From assembly GCF_013204855.1 (NCBI RefSeq), contig NZ_JABMKZ010000003.1, forward strand, positions 1-64,000: a DNA stretch of 64,000 bases, in the 5' to 3' direction. Of the stretch, positions 26,405 through 34,352 are shown one piece after another. Made by a program: the position numbers and the translations under genes. How positions within the stretch are numbered: position 1 is the stretch's first letter; the number at the start of each line of letters is the position of its first letter. The notes under the pieces are model-generated. The model searched no databases, was not told the origin of the DNA, and saw only the letters and a program-made list of their open reading frames with translations. The stretch is from Paenibacillus alba (GTDB lineage: Bacteria > Bacillota > Bacilli > Paenibacillales > NBRC-103111).

Positions 26405-26623
26405 GCATCCCTTCAAATAGGTGTAAGTAGTTGTTTTCAGCAACTTTTCATTGTGCTTTCAGTAATAAGCAACTATATATACTATGCGAAGGCGGAGGCA
26501 GTTATGACTATTTCTTAATGGTGCAGAAAAAGATTGCAGTTGGAAGAGCGAGGATAAGAGGGGGCTGCATACGTCGGTTGGATATGCATGTTGTGCATGC
26601 AGCTGCAAGTGTGGACTTGGATA
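26405..26623. other. Intergenic region with no recognised element
   Basis: Together with the uncertain 5' part of the preceding gene, this makes 339 bases (26285-26623) without a confident gene. I see no terminator, promoter or RNA motif here. Open frames in it are short and lack ribosome sites. Confidence 0.4.
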
Positions 26624-27511
26624 TTACAATGTCGTAATGATTGCTTTCAATTCTTTGATAAACTCTTTGCAAGCGAGGGATTGATGGCGCCCTTTTAATC
26701 GCAAGGTGCTGAAGATAACATCCATATCCTCGCCAGTGATTTCTAAGGGCACAATGCTGCCTGTTTGAACATAAGGATCATATTTTAAGCCAATTTCCGT
26801 ATAAAATCCAATGGCAATACTCTCGGCAATGATTCGTTTGGACGCTTCTGAATTCCCCAGCTTGAATAAAATATTAGGCTCTCCATACTTTTTCAACTTG
26901 TTAATGAGAAATTCCGAATTTAAGAGAAGGGGTTGATGAACAAGCTCTTCGAATGAAAGGCTTGTCCGATGAGCAAACTTTGAGTTTTTCCCCACACAGG
27001 CCATGATCCGGCTCTCCAGCAAAAATTCTCTGATGAACGTCGTCGTCCGATCTTCATAATTCCGAGACTCAGCAATTAATCCAATATCCACTTTGCCAGA
27101 TTGAACTTCTTGTTTAATTTGGGGATAATCCAGCACCGTCATGACAAGTTCAACGCCCGTGTGTTTCGCTTTGAATACAGCTAAGGTTGGAGGCAGCACG
27201 CTTAAACATAAGCTTGGTACGGAAGCGATGGAGAGGGATCCTGAGAGATGGTTGGCTTGAAATCCGGCCGTCTCGCGGAGTTCCTCTACTTTATGAATAA
27301 TTTCTTCCGCTTTGCTAATGATTAATTTGCCTTCTTCCGTCGGGACGGCCCCATAACGTGAACGATTAAATAACTTGACGCCAAGTTCATCTTCCAAATT
27401 GACAATAGCTTGGCTAATATTGGGCTGGGAGACGTGCAGCTTTTCGGCGGCAAGGGAGATAGAGCCAGTTTGATTAATCTCAATCATATAGATCAGTTGT
27501 TCAATCCGCAT
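26624..27511 (-). CDS. LysR family transcriptional regulator
   Basis: A 295-residue LysR-type regulator. The N-terminal winged helix-turn-helix (residues 1-60) has the family signature GSISLAAEKLHVSQPNISQ followed by LEDELGVKLFNRS. A two-lobed periplasmic-binding-protein-like effector domain follows. It lies 82 bases behind tatC on the same strand, so it may be the tail of that unit or separately transcribed. Its effector and targets cannot be told from sequence. The neighbouring nitrogen-type module is a possible target. Confidence 0.85.
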   Translation of the reverse strand: MRIEQLIYMIEINQTGSISLAAEKLHVSQPNISQAIVNLEDELGVKLFNRSRYGAVPTEEGKLIISKAEEIIHKVEELRETAGFQANHLSGSLSIASVPSLCLSVLPPTLAVFKAKHTGVELVMTVLDYPQIKQEVQSGKVDIGLIAESRNYEDRTTTFIREFLLESRIMACVGKNSKFAHRTSLSFEELVHQPLLLNSEFLINKLKKYGEPNILFKLGNSEASKRIIAESIAIGFYTEIGLKYDPYVQTGSIVPLEITGEDMDVIFSTLRLKGRHQSLACKEFIKELKAIITTL

Positions 27512-27593
27512 AGTTCTCCTTTATTGGGAAGCTATTTGATGACGTAAATATATCCCAAAAGCCGATCCTAAGCAATGATAGAGAAGCCCTATT

Positions 27594-28361
27594 TTAAGAG
27601 ACGCCGTATTCTACATTCCGTATGCTTTGCTCCTTCATTTGAGCTTTATTGACCAAACGAGACAGCAAGACGCTTATTTCATACAAGGCGAACAAGGGAA
27701 TAGCGACCATAAGGTGAGAGATTAAATCAGGCGGAGAGATGAGACTGGCTGTGACCACAAGCAGAAGATAGGCGTATCTGCGAAACTGATGAAGCAGCTT
27801 TGGATTCAACACTTTCAGCCTAGTAAGAAACATCACGATGATGGGGAGTTCAAAAGCTGTGGATAATGGCAGGATAATATTCAGCATGAAGCTAAAATAT
27901 GGGGCAACCCCGTAGGTTTGGGTTAAACCAAGGTTCTCGGTAATGGAGACCGTGAAGGCCATGCACATCGGGAAAACAATAAAATAGGAAAATGTTAAAC
28001 CGATGATGAAGCACAATAAGCTATAAGGAATATAACGGAGTGCAGCAGTTTGTTCTTCCTTGGTCAGACCTTGCTTAACGAAGCCCCAGATTTGATACAG
28101 GATAAAAGGCAAGGTAAGAGTGAGGGAAATGACAAAAGCAATCATCATATAGAGGCGAATGCCATCCATGGGGGAAAAGACATGCCAAGCCATATCCGAT
28201 GCCGGCGGAGTTTGCTTGAAATAGAGGAGAATCTTACGGGCGGCCAAAAAGCCAGCAATCATGGTTAAAATAAGTACGATCAGCACGCGAATGATGCGTG
28301 TTCGCAGTTCAGATAAATGTTGGGTGAGAGACATCATTTCTTTGATTGGCATCACAGACAC
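27594..28361 (-). CDS. tatC: Twin-arginine translocase subunit TatC
   Basis: A 255-residue membrane protein with six transmembrane helices and TatC hallmarks: HLSELRTRI at the N-terminus, FVKQGLTKEE in the first cytoplasmic loop, a periplasmic loop after the first helix containing FSPMDGIRLY, and PPDLISHLMVAIPLFALYE near the end. TatC recognises twin-arginine signal peptides. It is encoded 35 bases behind the TnrA-like gene and divergent from the Tat-signal amine oxidase, while tatA lies at the far end of that oxidase operon. The locus thus has its own minimal TatAC pair. Confidence 0.93.
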   Translation of the reverse strand: MSVMPIKEMMSLTQHLSELRTRIIRVLIVLILTMIAGFLAARKILLYFKQTPPASDMAWHVFSPMDGIRLYMMIAFVISLTLTLPFILYQIWGFVKQGLTKEEQTAALRYIPYSLLCFIIGLTFSYFIVFPMCMAFTVSITENLGLTQTYGVAPYFSFMLNIILPLSTAFELPIIVMFLTRLKVLNPKLLHQFRRYAYLLLVVTASLISPPDLISHLMVAIPLFALYEISVLLSRLVNKAQMKEQSIRNVEYGVS

Positions 28362-28396
28362 CTCCTGAGCTAGGGGTAGATATCGCTATAATGAAC

Positions 28397-28636
28397 TTAG
28401 CATCCAAGCATACGCTTTAATTCAACCGTATGGTAGCCATTGGTTAACTTTGTGTGAATGTCCATAATGGTCTGAATATCCTCGAACGAATATTTCCGAA
28501 CGCCTCCTTTGCTTCTATCTGGGAAAACGAGTTTGCGATCCTCATAGTACCGAATCTGTCTCTCCGATAATCCTGTCAATTCGCTTACCACACCGATCTG
28601 AATCACTTTCTTCTTCGTCATCGACATAGGCATCAT
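28397..28636 (-). CDS. Short MerR-family regulator of the TnrA/GlnR type
   Basis: A 79-residue protein that is essentially one MerR winged helix-turn-helix: VIQIGVVSELTGLSERQIRY, then YEDRKLVFPDRS and RKYSFEDIQ. From memory this closely follows the DNA-binding part of Bacillus TnrA (about 110 residues) and GlnR (about 135). It stops after LKRMLGC, so it lacks the C-terminal tail through which those proteins sense feedback-inhibited glutamine synthetase. Consensus TnrA/GlnR boxes lie in the adjacent divergent promoter region. It leads a leftward pair with tatC. Exact start among the clustered ATGs (28636, 28627, 28621) is uncertain. Confidence 0.85.
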   Translation of the reverse strand: MMPMSMTKKKVIQIGVVSELTGLSERQIRYYEDRKLVFPDRSKGGVRKYSFEDIQTIMDIHTKLTNGYHTVELKRMLGC

Positions 28637-28651
28637 CCAACCTTTCTGTTA

Positions 28652-28668
28652 TGTTAGATAAAATGACT
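28652..28668. promoter_or_regulatory. Imperfect TnrA/GlnR box upstream of the regulator gene
   Basis: TGTTA-GATAAAA-TGACT fits the TGTNA-N7-TNACA consensus except for the last base. It is 15 bases upstream of the regulator's first ATG, where binding would repress its own unit with tatC. Confidence 0.5.
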
Positions 28669-28742
28669 TTAATGTGACGTTTGTGTGAGATAACTCTATC
28701 ACCAAAGCCTTGATTTGATCAAATAAGCCGTTCTTATCTAGG

Positions 28743-28774
28743 TATAATTATAATTTATGTAATGTAATCTTACA
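28743..28774 (+). promoter_or_regulatory. Amine oxidase promoter -10 region with a perfect TnrA/GlnR box
   Basis: Two overlapping TATAAT hexamers (28743-28748 and 28749-28754) are followed at 28758-28774 by TGTAA-TGTAATC-TTACA, an exact match to TGTNA-N7-TNACA. A box placed over the likely transcription start suggests GlnR-type repression. A good -35 was not identified. The box is about 80 bases before the oxidase ATG. Confidence 0.7.
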
Positions 28775-28851
28775 TGTAATGCTGACGGATACGTCATCTG
28801 CTGGTACGGTTAAGGAGCGGTTTATCCTAACTTAATCGAGGAGATGGAAGC

Positions 28852-30459
28852 ATGGAGAAGACACCGATCAAAGAAAATGAGATTACACGTAGAGAATTTT
28901 TAACTACAGTCGGCAAAATAGGAGGGTCAGCCGCACTTTTTAGCGTTATGGGAACATTGGGTCTGTTATCTCCGGAAACGATGAAAGCGGCGGATTACAC
29001 CCCGCCTTCCGGTTTTGATCTCACTTCAACGAACCGTAATGGGAAAAAGGTTATCATTCTAGGTGCAGGGATTGCTGGCATGACGGCTGCTTATGAGCTG
29101 GGTATGGCAGGGTATCAGTGCACGATTTTGGAAGCCAGAGCTCGCTCAGGCGGTAGAGCTTGGTCTGTTCGCCGAGGGACAACCGTAACGGAGCTTGGAG
29201 GCAGCAAGCAGGTTGCGCGTTTTGATAATGGGATGTTTTTCAATGCAGGGCCGATGCGGATCCCGCAGTTTCATGTGACGCTGGATTATGCTCGTAAATT
29301 TGGCGTTGCGATCGAGCCATTTAACAATGTGAATGAGAGCGGCTATTACTATAACGAGAATGTGGGCGAGTTGTCGGGCGTGAAAGTTCCCAAACGTCAA
29401 GCGAAAGCGGATGTGAGGGGGTATGTGGCCGAGATGCTGGCTAAGGCAGTCAATCAGAAGGCGTTGGATCTGCCGCTAACTACAGATGAGAAAGCGAAGC
29501 TAGTGACTTATTTGAAAACGGAAGGGGATCTGAATGCGGATCTGTTCTACAAAGGCTCAGAAAGAGCTGGCTATACAGAGGAACCAGGCGGGAAGTTCGA
29601 TTCGGGTGTGCGCAAAGATCCATTTAGTTTAAAAGCCATTATTAATTCCGGTTTTGGACAATTTTTTAGCAGCGAATACAGCTATGATCAACAAATGATG
29701 ATGTTCCACCCGGTTGGCGGGATGGATCAAATTGCCAAAGCCTTTGAGAAGCGGGTCGGAGACCGCATTGAATTCCATGCGGAAGTACAGGAAATTAAGC
29801 AGTCTTCCGACGGGGTGCGTATTCTATACAAAGATTTGAGCAGCGGCGCAGGCAAGGAAGTTGCCGGAGACTTTTGTATATGTACAATTCCGCTGCCTGT
29901 CCTTAAGGATATTAAGGCAGATTTCTCTGCTGAAATGTCAACGGCGATTTCCAAAATCAGCTACGCCTCCGCCGGCAAAATTGGTCTCCAATTCAAACGT
30001 CGATTCTGGGAGGAAGACGAGTACATCTATGGCGGAAGCTCGCTGACGAATATGGATATTTCCAGTATTTATTACCCGCCGAACGATTATTTTGCCAAAA
30101 AAGGCATCCTGTTAGGTTATTATGCTTTCGGTGGCAATGCTGACAAGCTTGGTAAAATGACGCCTGCCCAAAGGGAGGATTATGCTTTAAGCCAAGGGGC
30201 CAAAATTCATCCCCAATATTATCAAGAGTTCGAAGCTTCTTTCTCTATCGATTGGAAGAAAATCAAATATAACTTGGGCGGATGGGCTTCTTATACGGCG
30301 GATGACCGCAAAACGTATTACCCAACGCTGTGTAAGCCGGATGGCCGAATCTACTTGGCTGGCGAGCATATCAGCTATATCACTGCTTGGCAAGCTGGCG
30401 CTATTGAGTCTGCAAGGAAAGTGGTCACTGAAATTCACGAGCGTGTCATGAAAGAGTAG
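28852..30459 (+). CDS. Tat-exported flavin monoamine / L-amino acid oxidase
   Basis: A 535-residue protein. A twin-arginine signal (TRREFLTTVGKIGG, hydrophobic stretch, then KAADY) predicts export of the folded flavoprotein. The mature part has the FAD-binding motif VIILGAGIAGMTAAYELG, the SGGRAW motif of the flavin amine oxidase family, and a C-terminal FAD segment GRIYLAGEHISYITAWQAGA. Members oxidise amines or L-amino acids to imines with release of hydrogen peroxide. The next gene encodes an exported RidA, whose family hydrolyses just such imines, and then comes TatA. ATG 28852 has a GAGGAGATGG ribosome site. The amino acid specificity cannot be set from sequence. Confidence 0.88.
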   Translation: MEKTPIKENEITRREFLTTVGKIGGSAALFSVMGTLGLLSPETMKAADYTPPSGFDLTSTNRNGKKVIILGAGIAGMTAAYELGMAGYQCTILEARARSGGRAWSVRRGTTVTELGGSKQVARFDNGMFFNAGPMRIPQFHVTLDYARKFGVAIEPFNNVNESGYYYNENVGELSGVKVPKRQAKADVRGYVAEMLAKAVNQKALDLPLTTDEKAKLVTYLKTEGDLNADLFYKGSERAGYTEEPGGKFDSGVRKDPFSLKAIINSGFGQFFSSEYSYDQQMMMFHPVGGMDQIAKAFEKRVGDRIEFHAEVQEIKQSSDGVRILYKDLSSGAGKEVAGDFCICTIPLPVLKDIKADFSAEMSTAISKISYASAGKIGLQFKRRFWEEDEYIYGGSSLTNMDISSIYYPPNDYFAKKGILLGYYAFGGNADKLGKMTPAQREDYALSQGAKIHPQYYQEFEASFSIDWKKIKYNLGGWASYTADDRKTYYPTLCKPDGRIYLAGEHISYITAWQAGAIESARKVVTEIHERVMKE

Positions 30460-30480
30460 ACGATTGAGGAGCGATGAACG

Positions 30481-31041
30481 ATGATGATAACGAAAAAAGT
30501 GAAGACAATTGCGGCAGTCACGATTGGTTCATGCCTCATCTGTGTTAGCGCCTATGCGGCTGGCGCGGAAAAGTCCAGCAAGTATCCAGCGGAGCCGATT
30601 AATGAAGTGGAGTTTTATGGAAGTCCTGCCTCCTCCATATCTTCCGGTGTATCCGTCCCGGCCGGCTCAGCTTCTTTATTCACAAGCGGAACGGTGCCTC
30701 CTGTTTTGAATAAAGAGGGTAAAACGGTGTATGAGCGTTACGGTGACACGAAAACGCAAGGAATTGGCATTCTGAAAGAAATTGAGAAGCAGTTGAAAGA
30801 GAAGGGACTTACGCTTGCCGACGTTGCTTATCTCCGCGTCTATATAACGGCGGATGCTGCCAAAGAAGGCAAATTCGACTATCAAGGCTGGTTTGACGCT
30901 TATGCGCAATTTTTCGGCAATGAAGCGAATCCTGTCAAGCCGGCTCGTTCCACGGTTGGTGTCGCAGGTCTCGTTAGCGCCGATTGGCTTATTGAGATTG
31001 AAGCTGTAGCGGTATATCCGAAACGCCATAATCAAGACTAA
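30481..31041 (+). CDS. Exported RidA-family imine deaminase
   Basis: A 186-residue protein. It has a Sec-type signal peptide (basic MMITKKVK, hydrophobic core, SAYAAGA cleavage region) and a YjgF/YER057c/RidA domain. The domain's conserved PARSTVGVAGL contains the substrate-carboxylate Arg, followed by LIEIEAVAVY. RidA proteins hydrolyse reactive 2-imino acids to keto acids and ammonia, normally in the cytosol; an exported version beside an exported amino acid oxidase is striking. GAGGAG precedes the paired ATGs at 30481/30484. It lies 21 bases after the oxidase and 21 bases before tatA. Confidence 0.85.
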   Translation: MMITKKVKTIAAVTIGSCLICVSAYAAGAEKSSKYPAEPINEVEFYGSPASSISSGVSVPAGSASLFTSGTVPPVLNKEGKTVYERYGDTKTQGIGILKEIEKQLKEKGLTLADVAYLRVYITADAAKEGKFDYQGWFDAYAQFFGNEANPVKPARSTVGVAGLVSADWLIEIEAVAVYPKRHNQD

Positions 31042-31062
31042 CGAAACGGAGATGATGTGTTT

Positions 31063-31275
31063 ATGCTGCAAAATATTGGGTTTCCAGGTCTCATGCTAAT
31101 CTTAGTTGTTGTTCTTGTCTTGTTTGGACCCTCCAAGCTGCCAGAGCTTGGTCGCGCAGTAGGCCGTACGCTGCATGAGTTTAAAAACTCAGCCCGGGAG
31201 CTTGTCGGCGAGGGCAAAGAAGTGCCTGAACACATCGAACCTTCCGATAAACGGATGGAGAAATCCAACGTTTAG
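31063..31275 (+). CDS. tatA: Sec-independent translocase TatA/TatE
   Basis: About 70 residues: a short N-terminus MLQNIGFPG, one transmembrane helix ([14 protein letters not shown]), the conserved [14 protein letters not shown] hinge and amphipathic helix, and an acidic tail. TatA forms the translocation pore with TatC. I prefer ATG 31063 to GTG 31057, since it gives the usual TatA N-terminus; a GGAG lies 11 or 5 bases upstream respectively. It is the last gene of the oxidase-RidA-tatA unit, and a terminator follows 13 bases later. This suggests a translocase dedicated to, or co-induced with, the oxidase. Confidence 0.92.
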   Translation: MLQNIGFPGLMLILVVVLVLFGPSKLPELGRAVGRTLHEFKNSARELVGEGKEVPEHIEPSDKRMEKSNV

Positions 31276-31288
31276 CCCATGATCCGTT

Positions 31289-31344
31289 AGCCTGTATCCA
31301 GGAATGCTCCCAAGCTGGCGAGCAGTTGGATGCAGGCTTTTTTC
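31289..31344 (+). terminator. Terminator after tatA
   Basis: AGCCTGTATCCA pairs with TGGATGCAGGCT across an internal GCTC/GAGC stem, followed by seven T. It closes the oxidase-RidA-tatA operon. Confidence 0.85.
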
Positions 31345-31418
31345 ATGCGTAAAAAACACTGGAAAGCCTTGGATTTACACAATCATTCCTGGCACAGTTG
31401 TGGTAAAGTGTGCTCACG

Positions 31419-32312
31419 ATGGAACGTCCAAATCATTCCATTATCCGGAGTCTGGAGGGATGGCTGTTGAAGTTAAGCACAAGTGTTGATGTAAGGAAAG
31501 AACCATTTCATCTCAATCACTATAAGTGTTGTCGCAAGCAGGCTTGGGAAATTTATCATGCTCATCCTTGTATGGAATTTCTATTTGTCTTCGAAGGTCA
31601 TGGAACTGTGGAAGTGAACAAGCAATTGCTCAGCATAGAACCTGGTACATTGCTTGTATTTCAGCCGTTTCAACTGCATCGCATACAAATGAAAGGACCT
31701 TTCATCCGTTCCATCCTCATGTTTGATCCATATAAGCTGGATGGTGCGCTGCTGGCTTTTAACGGTATCCGCAAATGGTTTAACATTCTTTGGAAGAAGG
31801 AATTAACATGTCAAGCTTTGCCGCAGCAACAGCATGTTGCCAATCTGTTTGAGAATTTGAATACAAAGCTTAAGAACGTTCCCGCTAACAAGCAGCAAGA
31901 AGAATTTATCCTCTGCCTGTTGTCTATTCTTCGGCATCTTGAGCCGTATGAGAAGGAAATTTATAAAGGCAAGGAAGATGCGGGCAAACCGCGTTTCAGT
32001 CATACAGCCATGCAAATGATCGAGTGGATTGAGCTTCACTACAAAGAGAAATTTGATCTGAGCAGGATGTCTGAGGACCTACATTTGTCTACGTATTATT
32101 TATCACATATGTTTCGGCAGTCGACAGGCAGCTCCATCACGGAGTTTATTATCTCGCGCAGATTAAAGGAAGCATGCCTGCTGCTTGAAACGACAACGAA
32201 AACGGCGAGCTTCATAGCTCAAGAGGTTGGATTTCTGAATGGCTCCTATTTCTGTCGGGTGTTCAAAGCTGTCTTAGGAATAACACCCAGAGTTTACCGC
32301 ATGCAGCTCTAA
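31419..32312 (+). CDS. AraC family transcriptional regulator (cupin-type sensor)
   Basis: A protein of about 297 residues. The N-terminal cupin-like ligand-binding domain contains HAHPCMEFLFVFEGHGTVEV and SIEPGTLLVFQPFQLH. The C-terminal AraC pair of helix-turn-helix motifs includes LHLSTYYLSHMFRQSTG and VGFLNGSYFCRVFKAVLG. It begins at ATG 31419 or GTG 31410; neither has a clear Shine-Dalgarno. It is followed in the same direction, after 118 bases, by a secreted beta-helix protein with a cre-like site, and is likely its local activator (inference from position). Confidence 0.85.
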   Translation: MERPNHSIIRSLEGWLLKLSTSVDVRKEPFHLNHYKCCRKQAWEIYHAHPCMEFLFVFEGHGTVEVNKQLLSIEPGTLLVFQPFQLHRIQMKGPFIRSILMFDPYKLDGALLAFNGIRKWFNILWKKELTCQALPQQQHVANLFENLNTKLKNVPANKQQEEFILCLLSILRHLEPYEKEIYKGKEDAGKPRFSHTAMQMIEWIELHYKEKFDLSRMSEDLHLSTYYLSHMFRQSTGSSITEFIISRRLKEACLLLETTTKTASFIAQEVGFLNGSYFCRVFKAVLGITPRVYRMQL

Positions 32313-32386
32313 ATAACCGCAACACAGTGCAAATTTAGGGCAATAGACTGGCACATGGATGCTTTGCAATCTTTTATACTGAGAAA

Positions 32387-32400
32387 TGTAAGCGTTGTCC
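32387..32400. promoter_or_regulatory. cre-like site (CcpA) before the beta-helix gene
   Basis: TGTAAGCGTTGTCC closely fits the cre consensus TGWAARCGYTWNCW. It lies about 30 bases before the GTG start of the secreted beta-helix protein, suggesting carbon catabolite repression. Confidence 0.55.
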
Positions 32401-32430
32401 AAAATAGAACTTATAGGAGGAATGATTCGT

Positions 32431-34227
32431 GTGATCAAACAATTCGCAAGTTTCACAGGTAGATCAGGGGTGATTACCTTGATATCATCCTTAATCGTTA
32501 TGGCCGTCCCGACGGTTGCCAGCGCAGCTACGACTACGCTCAGCCCATCGGATGATTCTTACGTGCACCAAGGGAATGCGGCTTCCAATTTTGGGACAGC
32601 GACATCGCTCTATGTCAAAAATGATCCTAGCGCAGCTCGCCTTACCTTTCTGAAATTTAACCTAACAGGCTTGACTGGGGTGACAAGTGCCAAACTGCGT
32701 ATTTATGGCAGCGCTTCCTCCTCGACTGTGCTTTCGGCTTATCAGACGACGGACAGCTGGACACAGTCAGCCATCACTTGGAATAACAAACCAGCGGTTG
32801 GCAGTTCCGCAGGCAGTGTACCCATTAACACAACAGACACATACAACGAGATTGACGTGACTTCCTACGTAACGGCAGAAGCAGCTGGGGATGCAGTTGT
32901 TTCGTTTGCCTTGCAAGAAAGCGTAGGGAAATATACAACGCTAAACAGCAGTGAAAATGCTGCGAACAAGCCGCAGCTTGTCGTCGTGAGCGGCGGAGGT
33001 ACTACGGGAGATACGCAGGCGCCTACGGTTCCGACGGGATTGACAGGCACGGCAGCGTCCAGCAGTCAAATTAATTTGAACTGGAGCGCTTCTTCCGATA
33101 ACGTTGGCGTGACCGGATATGATGTGTACCGGAATGGCGTTTTCCTCAAAAGCGTCAGCGGCACTTCGACCAGCGACACGGGTTTAACCGCCTCAACCGT
33201 TTATAGCTATTATCTCAAAGCGAAGGATGCAGCCGGGAATGTTTCGGCACAAAGCAGCAGCATTAATGTTACAACAACTGGAGGAACAGCACCGCCAAGC
33301 TGCTCGAATGCCCTGAATACAACAACGGCTATTCAAAATGCCCTGAAAAATGCGACGGCTGGCACGGTCATTTCCATTGCGCCAGGCACTTATGTCGGCA
33401 ATCGTTCAACCAGCGGTGATCCAGGCGGGCAAGGTCTATTTTTCTCCGATAAAAATGGAACGTCCGCCAACCCCATCATCTTGAAAAGCTGTGATGCCGC
33501 CAATCCCGCTATCCTGAAAGGGGCGAATGTGAACGATGGTTCCTACGGGATTCACTTGACCGGTGACTACTGGCAAATTCGCGATATCGAAGTGACGAAT
33601 GCGCAAAAGGGGATCATCATTGACAATGGGAACCGCAATCTTTTGAACAATGTCAACGTTCACAATGTAGGGGATGAAGGTGTGCATTTCCGTGATGGAA
33701 GTTCCTACAATACGCTGGAATATTCGTTGATCTACGATACAGGGAAGTATCAGGCGGGTTATGGCGAAGGCGCTTATGTAGGATCAGATTCCAGTTCCAA
33801 CTACGAGCATGTGGTGACAGGCAATGTCATTAGCCATACGAATTTCAATGGCGGCATTACGGCTGAGCATATTGATGTCAAAGAAGGCGCCAGCGGTACG
33901 ATTATTGAATATTGCACGTTTAACGGAACCGGCATCAGTGGTGAGAACAGCGCAGACAGCTTTGTTGATGTAAAAGGAGTAAATACGATTGTTCGCTATA
34001 ATCAAGGCTATCGTAACGGCAATGCGAACATCCTGGATGCTTTCCAGGTTCGCACGCATGGAACTGACTATGCAACGGGCACGAACAATTCGTTTAACAA
34101 CAATACGGTAAACTTGGACAATTCGAGTGGATATGTCGTCTTTGCGACAAGCGCGGCAACGGGTACAAAGGCAGTGAATGATACGCGTACAGGCGGCGGA
34201 AATTTATACAACAACAACGTGAACTAA
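32431..34227 (+). CDS. Secreted CBM96-like / FN3 / right-handed beta-helix protein (probable polysaccharide lyase or hydrolase)
   Basis: About 598 residues. A signal peptide ending VASAA leads to a DNRLRE/CBM96-like beta domain (about 35-190, with SPSDDSYVHQGNAASNFG and LTFLKFNLTGL). An FN3 module follows (about 200-292), then a right-handed parallel beta-helix (about 300-598) opening GTVISIAPGTYVG. The helix has Asn/Asp-rich rungs such as NRNLLNNVNVHNVGDEGVHF. The fold is used by pectate, alginate and chondroitin lyases; I cannot name the family. GTG 32431 is chosen because TAGGAGG lies ten bases upstream, whereas ATG 32422 almost abuts it. A terminator follows. Confidence 0.75.
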   Translation: MIKQFASFTGRSGVITLISSLIVMAVPTVASAATTTLSPSDDSYVHQGNAASNFGTATSLYVKNDPSAARLTFLKFNLTGLTGVTSAKLRIYGSASSSTVLSAYQTTDSWTQSAITWNNKPAVGSSAGSVPINTTDTYNEIDVTSYVTAEAAGDAVVSFALQESVGKYTTLNSSENAANKPQLVVVSGGGTTGDTQAPTVPTGLTGTAASSSQINLNWSASSDNVGVTGYDVYRNGVFLKSVSGTSTSDTGLTASTVYSYYLKAKDAAGNVSAQSSSINVTTTGGTAPPSCSNALNTTTAIQNALKNATAGTVISIAPGTYVGNRSTSGDPGGQGLFFSDKNGTSANPIILKSCDAANPAILKGANVNDGSYGIHLTGDYWQIRDIEVTNAQKGIIIDNGNRNLLNNVNVHNVGDEGVHFRDGSSYNTLEYSLIYDTGKYQAGYGEGAYVGSDSSSNYEHVVTGNVISHTNFNGGITAEHIDVKEGASGTIIEYCTFNGTGISGENSADSFVDVKGVNTIVRYNQGYRNGNANILDAFQVRTHGTDYATGTNNSFNNNTVNLDNSSGYVVFATSAATGTKAVNDTRTGGGNLYNNNVN

Positions 34228-34243
34228 TGGCATCATAGGGAAG

Positions 34244-34272
34244 GGCCGGGGCGGCAGCGCTCCGGCTTTTTG
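34244..34272 (+). terminator. Terminator after the beta-helix gene
   Basis: GCCGGGGCG and CGCTCCGGC form a G/C-rich stem with a short loop, followed by a run of five T. It lies about 17 bases after the stop codon. Confidence 0.8.
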
Positions 34273-34352
34273 GTGTGGAAATTCTTTTTCATATCGACAT
34301 TGTGTGAGGAGTATGGGAATATGAAGGAATGAGAGAAATTTGGAGGGCGGCT

